Assembly: GCF_018320785.1 (NCBI RefSeq)
Contig: NC_054867.1
Span: 30,135,855 to 30,199,854, forward strand
From: Cheilinus undulatus
Lineage: Eukaryota > Chordata > Actinopteri > Labriformes > Labridae
Length of the DNA: 64,000 bases
Direction of reading: 5' to 3'
Under the pieces are notes generated by a model. The model had not been told where the DNA came from, made no database searches, and was given only the letters and a program-made list of their open reading frames with translations. The number at the start of each line of letters is the position of its first letter. The first letter of the stretch is position 1. A program made the translations under genes and the position numbers. Below, one piece after another: positions 1-19,711 of this stretch.

Positions 1-8037
<8,037 letters not shown>

Positions 8038-8350
8038 GTTGACAGTGAGTGAGTAACGTTACCTGGACCAGAAATGCAATAACCGTTGAGTCCTGATGAC
8101 AACAACGTCACACTCTAACGTTAATGATCCCCTCGCGCTGCTAGCAAGCTACAACTGACGGAAGAGGCTTTCGAAGTGCGTGCATCTAAAAACAGAAAGC
8201 TACCGCAACAATTTAGCAACTATCTGTGTGTACTTCACTTTTATTGAGCGCTGAAAGATGTCGTTGTGTTGTCTGTTATGGTGCGTAGAACACAGCCGTG
8301 TAGAATCCCTGCTAGCTCAGCTGTCACCTGGCTGAATTACTTTGTGGGCG
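8038..8350 (-). promoter_or_regulatory. ahcyl1 5' UTR and promoter region
   Basis: Locally GC- and CpG-richer sequence directly upstream of the minus-strand start codon. It contains GTAACGTTA/TAACGTTA-type and GCTAGC motifs that are common near fish promoters. No TATA box was recognised. The exact start site cannot be set from sequence alone. Confidence 0.5.
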
Positions 8351-10120
8351 GTAACCGAGGAAACGGGGGCGTTCACTACGAGCTGCTGCATTCAAGGTAA
8401 ATGGGAAAACGAAATTAGTATTTGGTTTTGGGTTTTTTGTTTGTTTGTTTGTTTTATCCAAGGTGTTGTGTTTTTATTACATTTTACGTATCCTAAGTAA
8501 TGTTTGATGTGGCACCGTTTCAATCAGTGTTATCTAGGGACACAGCAATGCATAGCCTTTCTAGAAAACGCTTTAGCAGTAAACACGATGCATATTTACA
8601 TAAATGTGATTTTTGCTGCCAATAAAAGAAATACATGCTTGGTTCCCTCGTTCTTTTATTTTATAAGATCCCACGGAAAAGGATTATGGCCACTGAAAAA
8701 ATGCGATATTTTTTTCTAATTCTGAGGAGGGGAAAAAAATCTGAATTCTGAAGTTCATCTCGTAACTCTGACTTCAATCTGAGAATTCTTCCTCTTTTTC
8801 TAAATTCTGACTATGATCTCTGAATTGATCCTGGAGAGTTCATTTGCAAAAGTGTAATTATGTTATTATTATTATCATAACTGTGTAGTACAGGTACAAC
8901 TAGTCAGACTGCACCTAGTGATTGACTCAGTAGAAATGACTTAACAAAATAAACAGAATTATATATATATAAAAACCTACTTTTGTAAATGAAGTCTTAC
9001 AATTAAAACAAACAAACAAAATCAGGTCTCTTTGACTCATGTAAATGGAGCGTACAAGCAATAATGAAAGATTTAGTCATGGTTTCGTCTGATGAAACTT
9101 TGGTTTTAAAAAAGGTCAACAAAGAGTTTCAGATTAATATTCTAAGAAAAGACAGGGTTAGACTTTTCCACTTAAACACTTGTCAAAAATAATTTTCAAA
9201 CTTTCTATACAATGACATTAGTTTGCTGTCTAGTCTGTTTCTGTGTTCAACGCGAACACTTGTCTACTTTATTTTATTTATGCACCGTTTAACAGGGTGT
9301 TATAACCTGGTAAAAAATGCGTTCAGACCTAGTACCGTCAATTCCCAGTTCAAACAAACGCATCATTAAGCTTGTTGGAATCCTCATTCCGCACGCATGC
9401 TCCCTTATGCTGGTGCAAGGTTGTGAAGTAAACATTATCGTCGCTTTCTTCAGTGTATGATGTCACGACATAGCGTAGCTATTGGAAAAAAAAACATTAC
9501 TTTTTAAAACTTTTAAATTCAACCATGTCTGACACTGCAAGTTCTCACCATCTGTACTTCAGCAACAATCTCAGCAGCATTTCAGTTCAGTAGTACTAAC
9601 TCGTGTTTGAACATTTAACATTTAAGTCTTTTTTTTTACTTGCAGCGACTCATTCTTGTTGCTCAGTTAGTTTGATGATTAGTTTACCTCCATGATGTTA
9701 ATGTGATGCTGTGTGGTGCAGCAACCTGGTGAAATCAAAAAGTCCCCAAAACCCAAAAGAGAAAGACAGACAGTGGTATTAGCCATTATAAGCCAGCAGG
9801 TGATATTAAGGATCTGATAGCATGACACATACGTACATCATCCTTAATTGACTGTCCTCAACTGTCATCCCTCTAAATCTGCAATGCTGATACCTATAAC
9901 CTTGCACAATAGTTGTCCTCATCTAAGTGGATTAGGTGAGTGAAGCTTGGAGTAGTGTTGTTTTGTTTGATTTAGTTCATGGACACAGAAATCTGTACAG
10001 TACACTACACACTCAATGTTTGAGCTCTATTCTCATCATAAAAATGGTAATGAAAATATCTGATCTTCCGCTAGGATGATCAGATGTTCTTGCTTTAGCA
10101 AAGCTAGAACTTAAGATAAG
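8351..10120. other. Intergenic DNA between ahcyl1 and the repeat block
   Basis: AT-rich with no gene recognised. A degenerate low-complexity stretch built on CTGAATTCTGA-type words lies at about 8712-8830, with short (TTTG)n near 8435 and (AAAC)n near 9005. Small open frames here have no family match. Confidence 0.5.
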
Positions 10121-10129
10121 TGTAAGTGC

Positions 10130-10700
10130 TCTTTTTGTATTTATTCATATTTAACCAGGTTAGTCCCACTGAGATCAGAGATCTCTTTTTTGAGGGAGGC
10201 CTGGCCACAAGAACGGCAGCAACACAGTTTCAAAAGTCATCAGCCAAAAAAGTGACATTCAGAACATTTTTATTGAAGAGTCTTCACCAGAGATTTAAAA
10301 ACATTCAGGTTCTGCAATTAAAAGCAGTCTGCAAAGTGTTCCAAGCAAAGGTGCAGAAAACCATAAAGCCTTCTTTCCTTACTTAGTTTGGACCTTCGGA
10401 AAAACAAATTTAGCAGAAAGTTAAATGAACGCAGGTTGTGCAAACCATCCTTCAAGGTAGTCCGTATAGTTGCCCAGAATGGCTTTAGAAATGAACATGT
10501 CCCAATGTCAAAGACCACATGTACTTAAGGCAGTCCAGTTGACTTTAGAGTATAAACAGCAATAGTGAGAATGAAATCCACAATGAGTGATAAACCTCAG
10601 AGCTCCATGATAGACACTGCCCAACATATGAAGACTCTGAGCAGAGGCATTCATGTAAAACACCCCCAATCAAGAAGGAGTAAAGAGGTCAATTAACAAG
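10130..10700. repeat. Dispersed fish repeat (unclassified)
   Basis: It opens with a TTTATT-CATATTTAACCAGGTTAGTCCC-type sentence followed by ATCTCTTTTTTGAGGGAGGCC. I recognise this as a frequent interspersed repeat in teleost genomes. The open frame across it (10126-10386) is repeat-derived and not a gene. Class and ends are uncertain. Confidence 0.45.
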
Positions 10701-10789
10701 AATTACTTCTGTAGAAAAGTCACATTAAAACCTTCAGTATTTTTAGTCACACTGAATATGCCTGTTAAAAGTAAAGTTTTTATCAAGTA

Positions 10790-12550
10790 AATAATAATAA
10801 TAACTTTATTTGTATAGCACCTTTTAAAAACTGAGGTTAACAAAGTGCTTTGACAATAAACAGAGTCACAGTTAGGACAAAGCATCATAACACAAGCGGA
10901 CAAAACCCCAACAACAGAAAAAACCATGAAAAAACATAACCTCAACATCATAACCATACTGGTGCACACATTACAAAGCTCAAACACATGTCAAGTTAAA
11001 AAGACATCATCATACCTTGGTATGTAAAATTCCAGAATAAAAATCATGACCAAGAATAAAAAATAAATAGAGAAATAAAAACCCAGAATAACTTAGACCT
11101 ATCAGGCAACACAGGTACCCAACTAGAGAGACCTAAGCACCAGAGATGTAAGAGCATCTCAAATGTTAGAAAGCAATAGAAAGGAATAAAACTCAGAGCA
11201 GTAAGAATAGAATAACACAATTAAAATATGTAGAGATTAACTAGTCATAAAACACAAATTAGAAAAGCTAAGAACTGTAAAATATTAGTCATAATAACAA
11301 TAAAAATCATAATAATGATGATAATGAGGTAGAATGGACACAACAGCAAAAAGAGGTAAAAATGATAAGAGCAGAGAGAGGGTTAAATGCTCTAAAATCA
11401 AATAGGAGAAGTCAAGATAAATAGTAGCAATCAGAATCAAACCAGGCATAAAATACAAAGCAGAGAAGAGCAGACGCTGATGTTTTAAGGTAAAATTTGT
11501 GGAAGAAGAAGAGAATTTAAGAGAGAAAACTGACAGGAAGAGGAAAGACACAGTAGACGACAGAAGACGACAGCACATAAAAGCAAGTCAATAGAAATGA
11601 GTTTTAAAAAGTGATTTAAAGATGTCACCGATTCAGCATGCCTTATCTCGTCGGGCAGGTCATTCCAAGGTCGAGGCGCCCTGACAGAGAAGGCCCTGTC
11701 ACCTTTAGTCTTAAACCCCGACTTTGGAACGACCAGGAAACCCCTGCCCGAGGGTCTAAGGCTCATAAGGGGTTAAAAGTTCTGTCAAGTAGCTCGGAGC
11801 CAAGCCCTTCAGTGCTTTAAAAGTGATAAGTAAAATCTTAAAATCAAATCTAAAACTCACAGGGAGCCAGTGTAAGGAGGCTAAAATGGAGATAATGTGA
11901 TGTTGTCTGTTAAAACCAGTTAGAAGCCTAGCTGCTGCGTTCTGGACCAGCTGTAAGCAAGAGAAGGATTTTTGACTGATGCCGGAGAGAAGAGTTATAA
12001 TAATCAAGTCTTGAGAAGATGAAGGCATGGATGACTTTTTCAAGGTCAGCCTTGGTGAGTACTGATTTTATTTTGGTGTTTGTTCGAATGTGGAAAAAAC
12101 ACGACTGGAGAAGTTTATTGATATGGGTGGTGAGGGTGAGGTCTGAGTCAAAACTACTCCTAGATTTCTGTCTGAGGGTCTGATGTTTTCTGAGAGGGTA
12201 CAAAGACTGGACAGCATGATATGGGTGGCATTTTGAATGTTAAAAAGTATTACTTCTGATTTTGATTTATTGAGTTGTAGAAAATTCTGAGCCATCTAGC
12301 AGGTGATATAATTTAACAGTCTATGACAGCAGCTAGGCTTCAAGGGTCCTCAGGGCTCAGGGGCAGGTATATCTGTGTGTCGTCTGCATAGCAGTGAAAA
12401 GAAACCTTATGATTCTGAATGATTTGGCCAAGGAGCAGCATATAAATAGAAAATAAAATCAGACCTAAAACACCAGCACACCACAGGTAAGAGTAGAGGT
12501 AGAGGAGGAGTGGTTACCTATGGTGACTGCAAAAGTTTGCTCTAACAGGT
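10790..12550 (-). mobile_element. L2-type LINE, 5'-truncated and degenerate, antisense
   Basis: Minus-strand frames carry the C-terminal half of an L2-clade reverse transcriptase, split by frameshifts. In order leftwards: a TCGV core block near 12480-12550, the catalytic YADDTQIYLPL near 12365-12400, KSEVILFN, NLGVV, SRLDYYNS, LQLVQNAAARLLTG, LASLHWLPV, FKALKGLAPSYL and RAPRPWNDLP. The 3' end at about 10790 sits on an AAT microsatellite, usual for L2 tails. It cannot encode an intact protein. Confidence 0.85.
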
Positions 12551-12779
12551 AAGAATAAAACCAAGATAAGATAAGATAGGAATAAAATTAAGTATAAGTA
12601 TTTAAAAGACAATAGCAAAACAATTTACCAACCATCTTTAGTCACAGTTTTCTCTGTCATTTTGCCATTCTTGAAGAAGTAAAAAACATGAGTTTAGTAT
12701 TTTCTGCATTTAGAATATGTTGCGGATGACGAAGATGATCTTGTACCATGTCAAAAGCATGAACCATCACACTGAACAC

Positions 12780-13310
12780 ACAAGGGTGTGTGCTCAGCCC
12801 CCTGCTCTTCACCTTACTGACCCACGACTGCACACCAATACACAGCACCAACTTCTTCATCAAGTTTGCGGATGATACAACAGTGGTGGGTCTCATCAAC
12901 AACAACAATGAGAGAAATTACAGTGACGAGGTGAGCCAACTGGCCATGTGGTGCAGTAACAACAATCTCACTCTCAATGTGGAGAAGGCAAAAGAGTGTG
13001 TTGTGGACCACAAGAGAGCTAACACCCACCATTCTCCACTGACCATTAACGGGGCTGCTGTGAGAGAGTGAGCAGCACCAAGTTCCTGGGTGTACATATC
13101 ACAGAAGGCCCCTCCTGGAACACTAACACTGCATCCCTGGCCAACAAGCCCAGCAGCGCCTTTATTTTCTCCATAAACTGCGGAGAGCCAAAGCCCCAGT
13201 CCCTATCATGTGCTCTTGCACCGCATCCTGCTGTAAGACCCTGTAGCACATAGTTAGAGCAGCTGAAAGGATCATTGGTGCCCTCCTCCCATGCTCAAGG
13301 ACCAGGGACG
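12780..13310 (+). mobile_element. Second LINE reverse-transcriptase fragment (Rex1/L2-like)
   Basis: A plus-strand frame from about 12780 reads GCVLSPLLFTLLTHDC, then the catalytic FADDTTVVGLI and LTLNVEKAKECVVD. After a stop near 13071 the next frame continues with TKFLGVHI. It belongs to the fish non-LTR group with HDC and FADD motifs and is distinct from the antisense L2 copy to its left. It is interrupted exactly where the Tc1 element begins, so the Tc1 may have inserted into it. Confidence 0.75.
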
Positions 13311-13312
13311 TA

Positions 13313-14932
13313 CAGTTAAAACCAGAAGTTTACATACACTATATAAAAAGGCACATAAACTTTTTTTTTTCTCACCGTCTAACATTAAATCAGATTAAAC
13401 TTTTCCTGTTTTTGGTCAATTAGGATTACCAAAATTATTTCTATTTGCTTAATGCCAGAATAATGAGAGAGATCATTTTTTAGACAATTTTTTATTATTT
13501 TTTTAAACGTCAGAAGTTTACATACACTAAGATTACTATGCCTTTAAACAATTTGGGAAAGCCCAGATGATGATGTCATGTCTTTGGAAGCCTCTGATAG
13601 GTTTATTGACAACATTTGAGTTAATTAGAGGCACACCTGTGGATGTATTTTAAGGCACACCTGAAACACACTGCTTCTTTGTGTAACATCATGGGAAAAT
13701 CAAAAGAAATCAGCCAAGATATCAGGAAGAGAATTGTAGACTTGCACAAGTCTGGTTCATCCTTGGGTGCAATTTCCAGATGCCTAAAGGTGCCACGTTC
13801 ATCTGTTCAAACAATTATACGCAAGTATAAACACCATGGGAATGTCCAGCCATCATACCGCTCAGGAAGGAGACGGGTTCTGTGTCCCAGAGATGAACGT
13901 GCTTTGGTCCGAAAAGTGCATCTCAACCCAAGAACAAAAGCCAAAGACCTTGTGAAGATGCTGGCTGAAGCTGGTCAGAGTGTGTCATTATCAACAGTCA
14001 AACGAGTCCTGTACCGACATGGGCTGAAAGGCCACTCTCCCAGGAAGAAGCCATTATTCCAAAAGAAACATAAAAAAGCCAGATTACAGATTACAGTTTG
14101 CACACAGGGACAAAGACCTTAATTTCTGGAGACATGTTCTGTGGTCTGATGAAACTAAAATTGAACTTTTTGGCCATAATGACCATCGTTACATTTGGAG
14201 AAAAAAGTGGGAAGCTTGCAAGCCTGAGAACACCATCTCAACTGTCAAACATGGGGGTGGCAGCATCATGTTGTGGGGTTGTTTTGCTGCAGGAGGGACT
14301 GGTGCACTTCACAAAATAGATGGCATAATGAGAAAAGAACATTATGTGGAAATACTGAAGCTACATCTCAAGACATCAGCCAGGAAGTTAAGCTTGGGCG
14401 CAAATGGGTTTTCCAAATGGACAATGACCCTAAGCATACTGCCAAACTGTTTACAAAGTGGCTTAAGGATAACAAAGTCAATGTTTTGGAGTGGCCATCA
14501 CAAAGCCCTGATCTCAATCCCATTGAAAATCTATGGGCAGAGCTGAAAAGGCATGTGTGAGCAAGGCGGCTTACAAACTTGGCTCAGTTACACCAGTTCT
14601 GCCAGGAGGAATGGGCCAAAATTCCTGCAAACTATTGTGAGAAGCTTGTGGAAGCACATCCAAAACATGTGACCAAAGTCATACAGTGTAAAGGCAATGC
14701 TACCAAATACTAATGAAATGCATGTAAACTTCTGACTCTCAAGAAAATAATTTTGAAAAAATGTCTAAAAAATGATCTCTCTCATTATTCTGGCATTTAG
14801 CAAATAGAAATAATTTTGGTAATCCTAATTGACCAAAAACAGGAAAAGTTTAATCTGATTTAATGTTAGACAGTGAGAAAAAAAAGTTTATGTGCCTTTT
14901 TATATAGTGTATGTAAACTTCTGGAAGAAAAC
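13313..14932 (+). mobile_element. Sleeping Beauty-like Tc1 transposon with IR/DR ends
   Basis: It begins CAGTTAAAACCAGAAGTTTA next to a TA at 13311. Long inverted arms of about 220 bp each contain two direct repeats with core AGAAGTTTACATACACT (13322-13339 and 13511-13528). The right arm has inverse copies near 14716-14738 and 14907-14923. The arms remain nearly identical, suggesting recent arrival. The last 10 bp of the right end are altered (AAGAAAAC instead of the inverse of the left end). At about 1.62 kb, the size matches Sleeping Beauty-class elements. Confidence 0.9.
13691..14713 (+). pseudogene. Tc1/mariner transposase, inactivated
   Basis: Starts MGKSKEISQDIRKR with the paired-like DNA-binding domain and a GRRR AT-hook-like motif, then the DDE catalytic domain: [18 protein letters not shown] and PNPIENLW-type ([13 protein letters not shown]) blocks, giving a DD34E arrangement. 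Three lesions are visible: a 7-bp tandem duplication GATTACA-GATTACA at 14082-14095, a one-base loss near 14388-14392, and a TGA at 14558-14560 where relatives have an Arg codon (CGA to TGA transition). The original reading frame ends at 14711-14713. Confidence 0.88.
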
Positions 14933-15300
14933 TAGGAAAGATGCATCATGTATTGATTGCACAACAAGCAGATTAAGTCTTTGACTCCTGGCACAGAATT
15001 ATAGTTAACCACAGTGTCTAGAAATGATCTTGAATCTTGGTTATAATTTGGTTTTATTTAATTAGCTTCACTAATACTTAGCTGTACAACTAATATTTCC
15101 ATAAGTTATGGTAATTGAGTAACCTTGCAAAGCAGATGGATATGCCCCTTTCCTTGTTTTTCACTGGCGAGATGAGTGAAACAAATCCATCTGGCGAGTC
15201 AGGTTAGTAATTGAGTTTACTTGGATTTCTTTGGGGGAGGGTGAAAGATACCAAACCAAGAAATAATGAAAAGCATCACGTTAGGATAGGCCTACCATTA
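14933..15300. other. Intergenic DNA right of the Tc1 element
   Basis: AT-rich sequence upstream of srsf3, with the 87-bp MITE listed separately as its only recognised element. A continuation of the interrupted LINE after the Tc1 element was not clearly recognised. Confidence 0.4.
15120..15206. mobile_element. 87-bp MITE with TAACC/GGTTA ends and 9-bp target duplication
   Basis: The element starts TAACCTTGCAAAGCAGATGG and ends with the inverse-type ATCCATCTGGCGAGTCAGGT plus TA. It is flanked on both sides by GTAATTGAG (15111-15119 and 15207-15215), a perfect 9-bp duplication. Its first 50 bp match the inverse of the right end of the 565-bp copy at 57609-58173, and its last 37 bp match the inverse of that copy's left end. 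It is therefore an internal-deletion derivative in opposite orientation. Confidence 0.85.
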
Positions 15301-15479
15301 GTTTCTTTCAATTTGCCTCCCATGTTTTCCAAAACAGTGCAGAAAGGGCTTTACTGTCTTTTCTAGGTAATACTGCATTTATCAACTGTGTTCACATCGT
15401 TCCCTTTTCAACATCTTTGTGCATCTTATCTTGTTCTTACTTTAAGCGTGTCCCGTTGTACAACTCTTTAAATAAAGGT

Positions 15480-15931
15480 TTGCCCGCGAAAAAAAAAGTC
15501 TAGTGCAGTGAACTCTGGACAACAGCGCCGAAACACATATGCAGGCTAAGGATGGTACTGCAATTTAACGCACCCTCATTTAAGTGTGCGTTCGTTAATA
15601 ATTACCGGCTCCGCCTTGTATACTTCCGACTGAAGTTCTGCCTTAAATTACCAAAGTATTTCAGAAATCTTTATCCTGAGCATTATTTCATGAAACTTTT
15701 TAAACACACGCTATCTTTAAAAGGACTTTTAAACGACGTGGATCCGGACCGAAGCTAGATTTACACGGGAATACTAACTAACCCCGCCCTCCCGGGAGCA
15801 ACAAGCTAGTTACCCTCCTGACTATCACTGGTCTTTTTTTTCCACCGTCACGCCATTTTCATCGACGACCGAGAGGAACAAGCCAGCGAGAGGATCGCGG
15901 ATAGTCTACACTGTGAATTGCATACATTAAG
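15480..15931 (+). promoter_or_regulatory. srsf3 promoter region and non-coding exon 1
   Basis: GC-richer block before the first donor, AAG|GTATTG at 15931/15932. A pyrimidine run (CTTTTTTTTCC) near 15832-15842 precedes the probable exon 1, which is untranslated. The acceptor before the start codon lies at 16560 (TTTTCCAG), with an alternative CAG at 16566. The exon 1 start is inferred and not seen directly. Confidence 0.55.
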
Positions 15932-16568
15932 GTATTGTTGGAACCACATGTGAACTGTGTTTTGTGGATAAAGCATTCAAGAATGTAATGTTTGTATTCG
16001 GTCGTTGTGTTGCATCATGCATTTTCTGTATTGTTTGATATGTGTGATTGTTAGCCAAATGCTGCTCCGTAAAAGCAGGCCTCAGGAGGTGTCAGCCATT
16101 TTAGCTGTCGTGAAAAGCGGTTACCTACTTTAGCTTCAAATCGTCGAATCATACCGTGTGTAAATACACACTATATTGAATAGCCGATAAAGGTACCATG
16201 TTATGTTTGTATTTATGCAGTTTACTAACTATCTGTAAACACAACAAGGGCAAGCAAGAGTGTAACGACCGGAAATAAAGCGGCCTGTAAGGCCTTGGTT
16301 AGCACAACGTTGGACTGCGCCTCAGAAAGAAAAGTAGGCCAAGCGTAATTTTCTCTTTCAAACATTTTTTGTTTGTTTCAATTCCCTGTAGATGCATTTC
16401 GGTGATTATAACTCTTTTCTTCTCTCATAATAGTAAATGCTGCATTGTGTTTTAGTGGTTGGCATGAAACATGGAGGCGCTCGCGCACCTTTCGTAGAGG
16501 AAATGGGGGCATCTTCTGCTCCAACCTTCGACTGATTACTGAATTTGTTTTCTTTTCCAGTTTCAGTC

Positions 16569-19500
16569 ATGCACCGTGACTGTCCTCTTGACTGCAAGGT
16601 CTATGTTGGAAATTTGGGCAACAATGGGAACAAGACGGAGTTAGAGAGGTCTTTTGGCTACTACGGTCCCCTCCGCAGTGTTTGGGTGGCCAGAAACCCC
16701 CCAGGCTTTGCCTTTGTAGAGTTTGAAGATCCCAGAGATGCAACTGATGCAGTACGCGAGCTTGACGGAAGGTGGGTTTAAATCTTCAGACTTCTAAAAA
16801 ATGTTATACATGTGGGAAGTTAGTCAGCTCTTTTTGTTACAATCAGCAGAGTGCTTAATCCTGTTTTCTTGTTTTACAGGAATTTGTGTGGTTGCCGGGT
16901 CAGAGTGGAGCTGTCAAATGGTGAGAAGCGCAGCAGAGCCAGAGGCGCTCCCCCTTCATGGAGCAGACGTCCCAGAGACCGAGATGATTATAGGCGTCGT
17001 AGCCCACCACCTAGACGAAGGTGACCCATTTTGTTGTTTGGTAGTGGCCAACAGAGTAAAAATGTGTTATATCTTGTGCCTACATTTCTGTGATATACTG
17101 ATACCATCCTCTAATCCACATTATAATTTCTGAGAACTGCATATGTTCTTCAGACTAGTTATAGTGTTAGTCCACACTGCTGATGATACATTTGTGATTG
17201 CCTCAGGCTTTCTATTTCATCTTCATTTGTATAATTGTTTATTTTATACAGGTAGCCGAACCGGTTCATAACCATATTCTTACATATATTTTTATTCTAG
17301 GTTATTTGATATATCATATCTATACAGAACTGCATCTTAAAATTTGACTTGAAAGTCTCAAAACAACTTCTTCAGGCACAAATTATTTTTTGATGCAAAC
17401 ACAAAACTCAATGTTTGAACTGCTTTAAAATGGCAGAAAGTATTCCATTATAGGAAAAAAATACAGCCTGTTAACATTTGGGGGGAATTTAAGTGCCAAA
17501 TATGATGCATTTTTCGTTTTGTTTGAGGATGCTTTTTATTTTTCATCTATATTAATAAGAATGAAACCCGTTGCAGAGCCACCACCATGCCTCTTCTCAC
17601 CACCCTCTGAGTCAATCAACTAGTCCTCTTTCAGCATCATGTGACTGCTGACCATCGTGCCCCAATCAGCTTGGCTGGTGCTGTCACATGACCCAGGCAT
17701 GGCCAGTCGTCAGGTTGCACCAACCCATTGGTTCCTCAGCATGCCCTTCTCAACCTCCTCCTCCTTCAGCCTAAACCCAAACGGCAGCGGCCCACCTCTC
17801 ATTCCCGACCAATCAGCGTATTACGTACTCAAATGTCTACAACCTACCAACAGCAGCCTTCGGCTAACCAATTAAAGCAGGAAAAAAGCCACAGCCAGCC
17901 CCCATCTGCCTGCCACCTAATCACCTTGCAGCATCTGGCCACTCCTATTCAGCCAATTCTACCTACCCGGCCGACAGTCTGCCTCCCTTTCGTCATATCT
18001 AGCTTGTTGAAAACCAAAAATACTAGTAAGTTTTCCTGCTTCATTCAGTACACTGCTGATTTCAGTTATGAAAGTGAAGAGACAGCTGGTTTCAAAAGGT
18101 TTTTCTTTTTCAATTCTTACATCTGTCTGGAACTTCACATTTCAGAAGATTTTATTTATGAACAAACATCTAGTGTGTCTTTGGGGCTCTACGAACAATC
18201 ATAGTCACACAAATCAAAACTCTTGTCAGCCCCTCAATGAATATCGCAAAGTGTTTTTTCCTTTTTGCTAGATTTTTTTCTTTATTTTTATATATTTTTA
18301 TTGTGCTGTATGGTTGATCATAGCCCATTCCAATCGGGTTACTTCACAACACTTAGTCTAATTGACCAATATATTGTTTTGTTTTCTAGTGTTTTTTTTT
18401 CTGTTTTTTGTTTTTTTTACTCCTTTAATTCAGTGCACACATTTCATAGAGTTTGCGGCCTCTTGTGTTTGTCTTGTTATGACCATACTTTGGTCAGTCA
18501 TAATGGGGTATTAAATGATCTGATGGGGGCAAAGCTTTCCTTTGTCATATAAGCTTTGATACTCAAATATCATGACAATTCTCAGTAATTACAGAGGGCA
18601 TTCTTCTATACCAATCAATGTTGGTGAATTTATTTAAAGATGCTTATTAGTGTGGGATAGGAGAGTGCTAGTTACTGAACATCTTCATCTTTATGCACTC
18701 GGTCCAATGCAAGTGAGTATTATTTGTCTGATTTGAGATGACTGTTCCTGGAAAGAAAAAGAACATCCAGGTTTATTTCCATTTTGAGTTGCTGAGATAG
18801 ACAATGGGCTGTTTTTGAAGGAGGCCCATGTAAGAAAGGATCAGAAAAGTGTGGAGCTCTGCAAGGGAACAGTTTACATGTGTTTGTTCTTAATACTTGT
18901 GTATTTTTCCTGCACAGATCGCCACGCAGGAGGAGCTTCAGCCGCAGCCGAAGCAGGTATGTTAATTTTAAATTGAGTCCACTCTCTATAGGCAATCTTG
19001 ACAATGCCCACGTAAACTGCCTTGGCATGGAGGAAAGATGCAACATAGTACATTTGCTCAAGCATGCACACAAGCAAAGGTGGGCAGCATGGTCGTTTTA
19101 AGTCAACAAAACTATCGCTTAAGCTGTGATGTGGGTATCACAGTTACCATTTAAACTGGTAGACGGCAGGTTGTGCTTTAAAGGGGTGTCTTGGAAATGA
19201 TAGCTAAATGTTTTCTGACATTAAAAAAACATCTGTAAGAGGAAATCCACTTCCACCTGAACTTGGCTTCCCTTTGCTAAGCAAATTTTTAGATATCTGC
19301 GGCCTGAACAAAAGCACCTTAAATTTAATACTGTTACATGAATCCAAACCTAGTTGTCATGCACCAAACCAAAAAATTGTACACCTGATATTGTAATAAA
19401 TTAATGAATTATTAGTCTAAGAAATGTTTTTTCCATGATCTGTTCTCTTTCAGGTCTTTCTCCAGAGACAGGAGGAGGGAGAGGTCCCTTTCACGGGACA

Positions 19501-19711
19501 GGAACCATAAACCTTCGAGGTCTTTCTCACGATCTAGGAGGTATTGATATCTTCTAGCTTCTTTGCAATTGCTTCAGTCTTGCTTTGTAACAGAGATTTG
19601 GAAGACACAGCTGATAGTGTCGGCTAGAGTGAGGCCAGTAATTTCTATTAACTCAAAATTTTGTTTCTTTTTCTTCTCCACAGCCGCTCCAGGTCTGCAG
19701 ACAGGAAATAA
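16569..19711 (+). CDS. srsf3: SRSF3, serine/arginine-rich splicing factor 3
   Basis: Coding exons 16569-16771, 16880-17020, 18918-18956, 19454-19540 and 19684-19711 give 165 residues (human has 164). The N-terminal RRM has RNP2 (VYVGNL) and RNP1 (GFAFVEFE) within the near-invariant stretch from [10 protein letters not shown] to AVRELDGR. A short linker with PPSWSRRP and [12 protein letters not shown] leads into an RS domain of repeated RS/SR dipeptides ending in SADRK. Family role: nuclear-shuttling SR protein for exon definition, alternative splicing and mRNA export via its arginine-rich linker. The skipped poison exon in intron 3 (17577-18025) implies autoregulation by nonsense-mediated decay. 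It is transcribed divergently from ahcyl1 and lies head-to-tail upstream of cdkn1a, as in mammals. Fish often carry two srsf3 copies and I cannot tell which this is. Confidence 0.95.
17577..18025 (+). other. srsf3: srsf3 poison (premature-stop) cassette exon
   Basis: Inside the 1.9-kb intron between 17020 and 18918 lies a 449-nt stretch with a good acceptor (TTGCAG|AGCC) and a consensus donor (ACTA|GTAAGT). It is more C-rich than the surrounding intron. Spliced in phase after exon 3, it meets TGA at 17608-17610, eleven codons in. Mammalian SRSF3 has an ultraconserved poison exon of about 456 nt in the same intron, used for negative feedback. Position, size, phase and early stop all agree. Confidence 0.82.
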
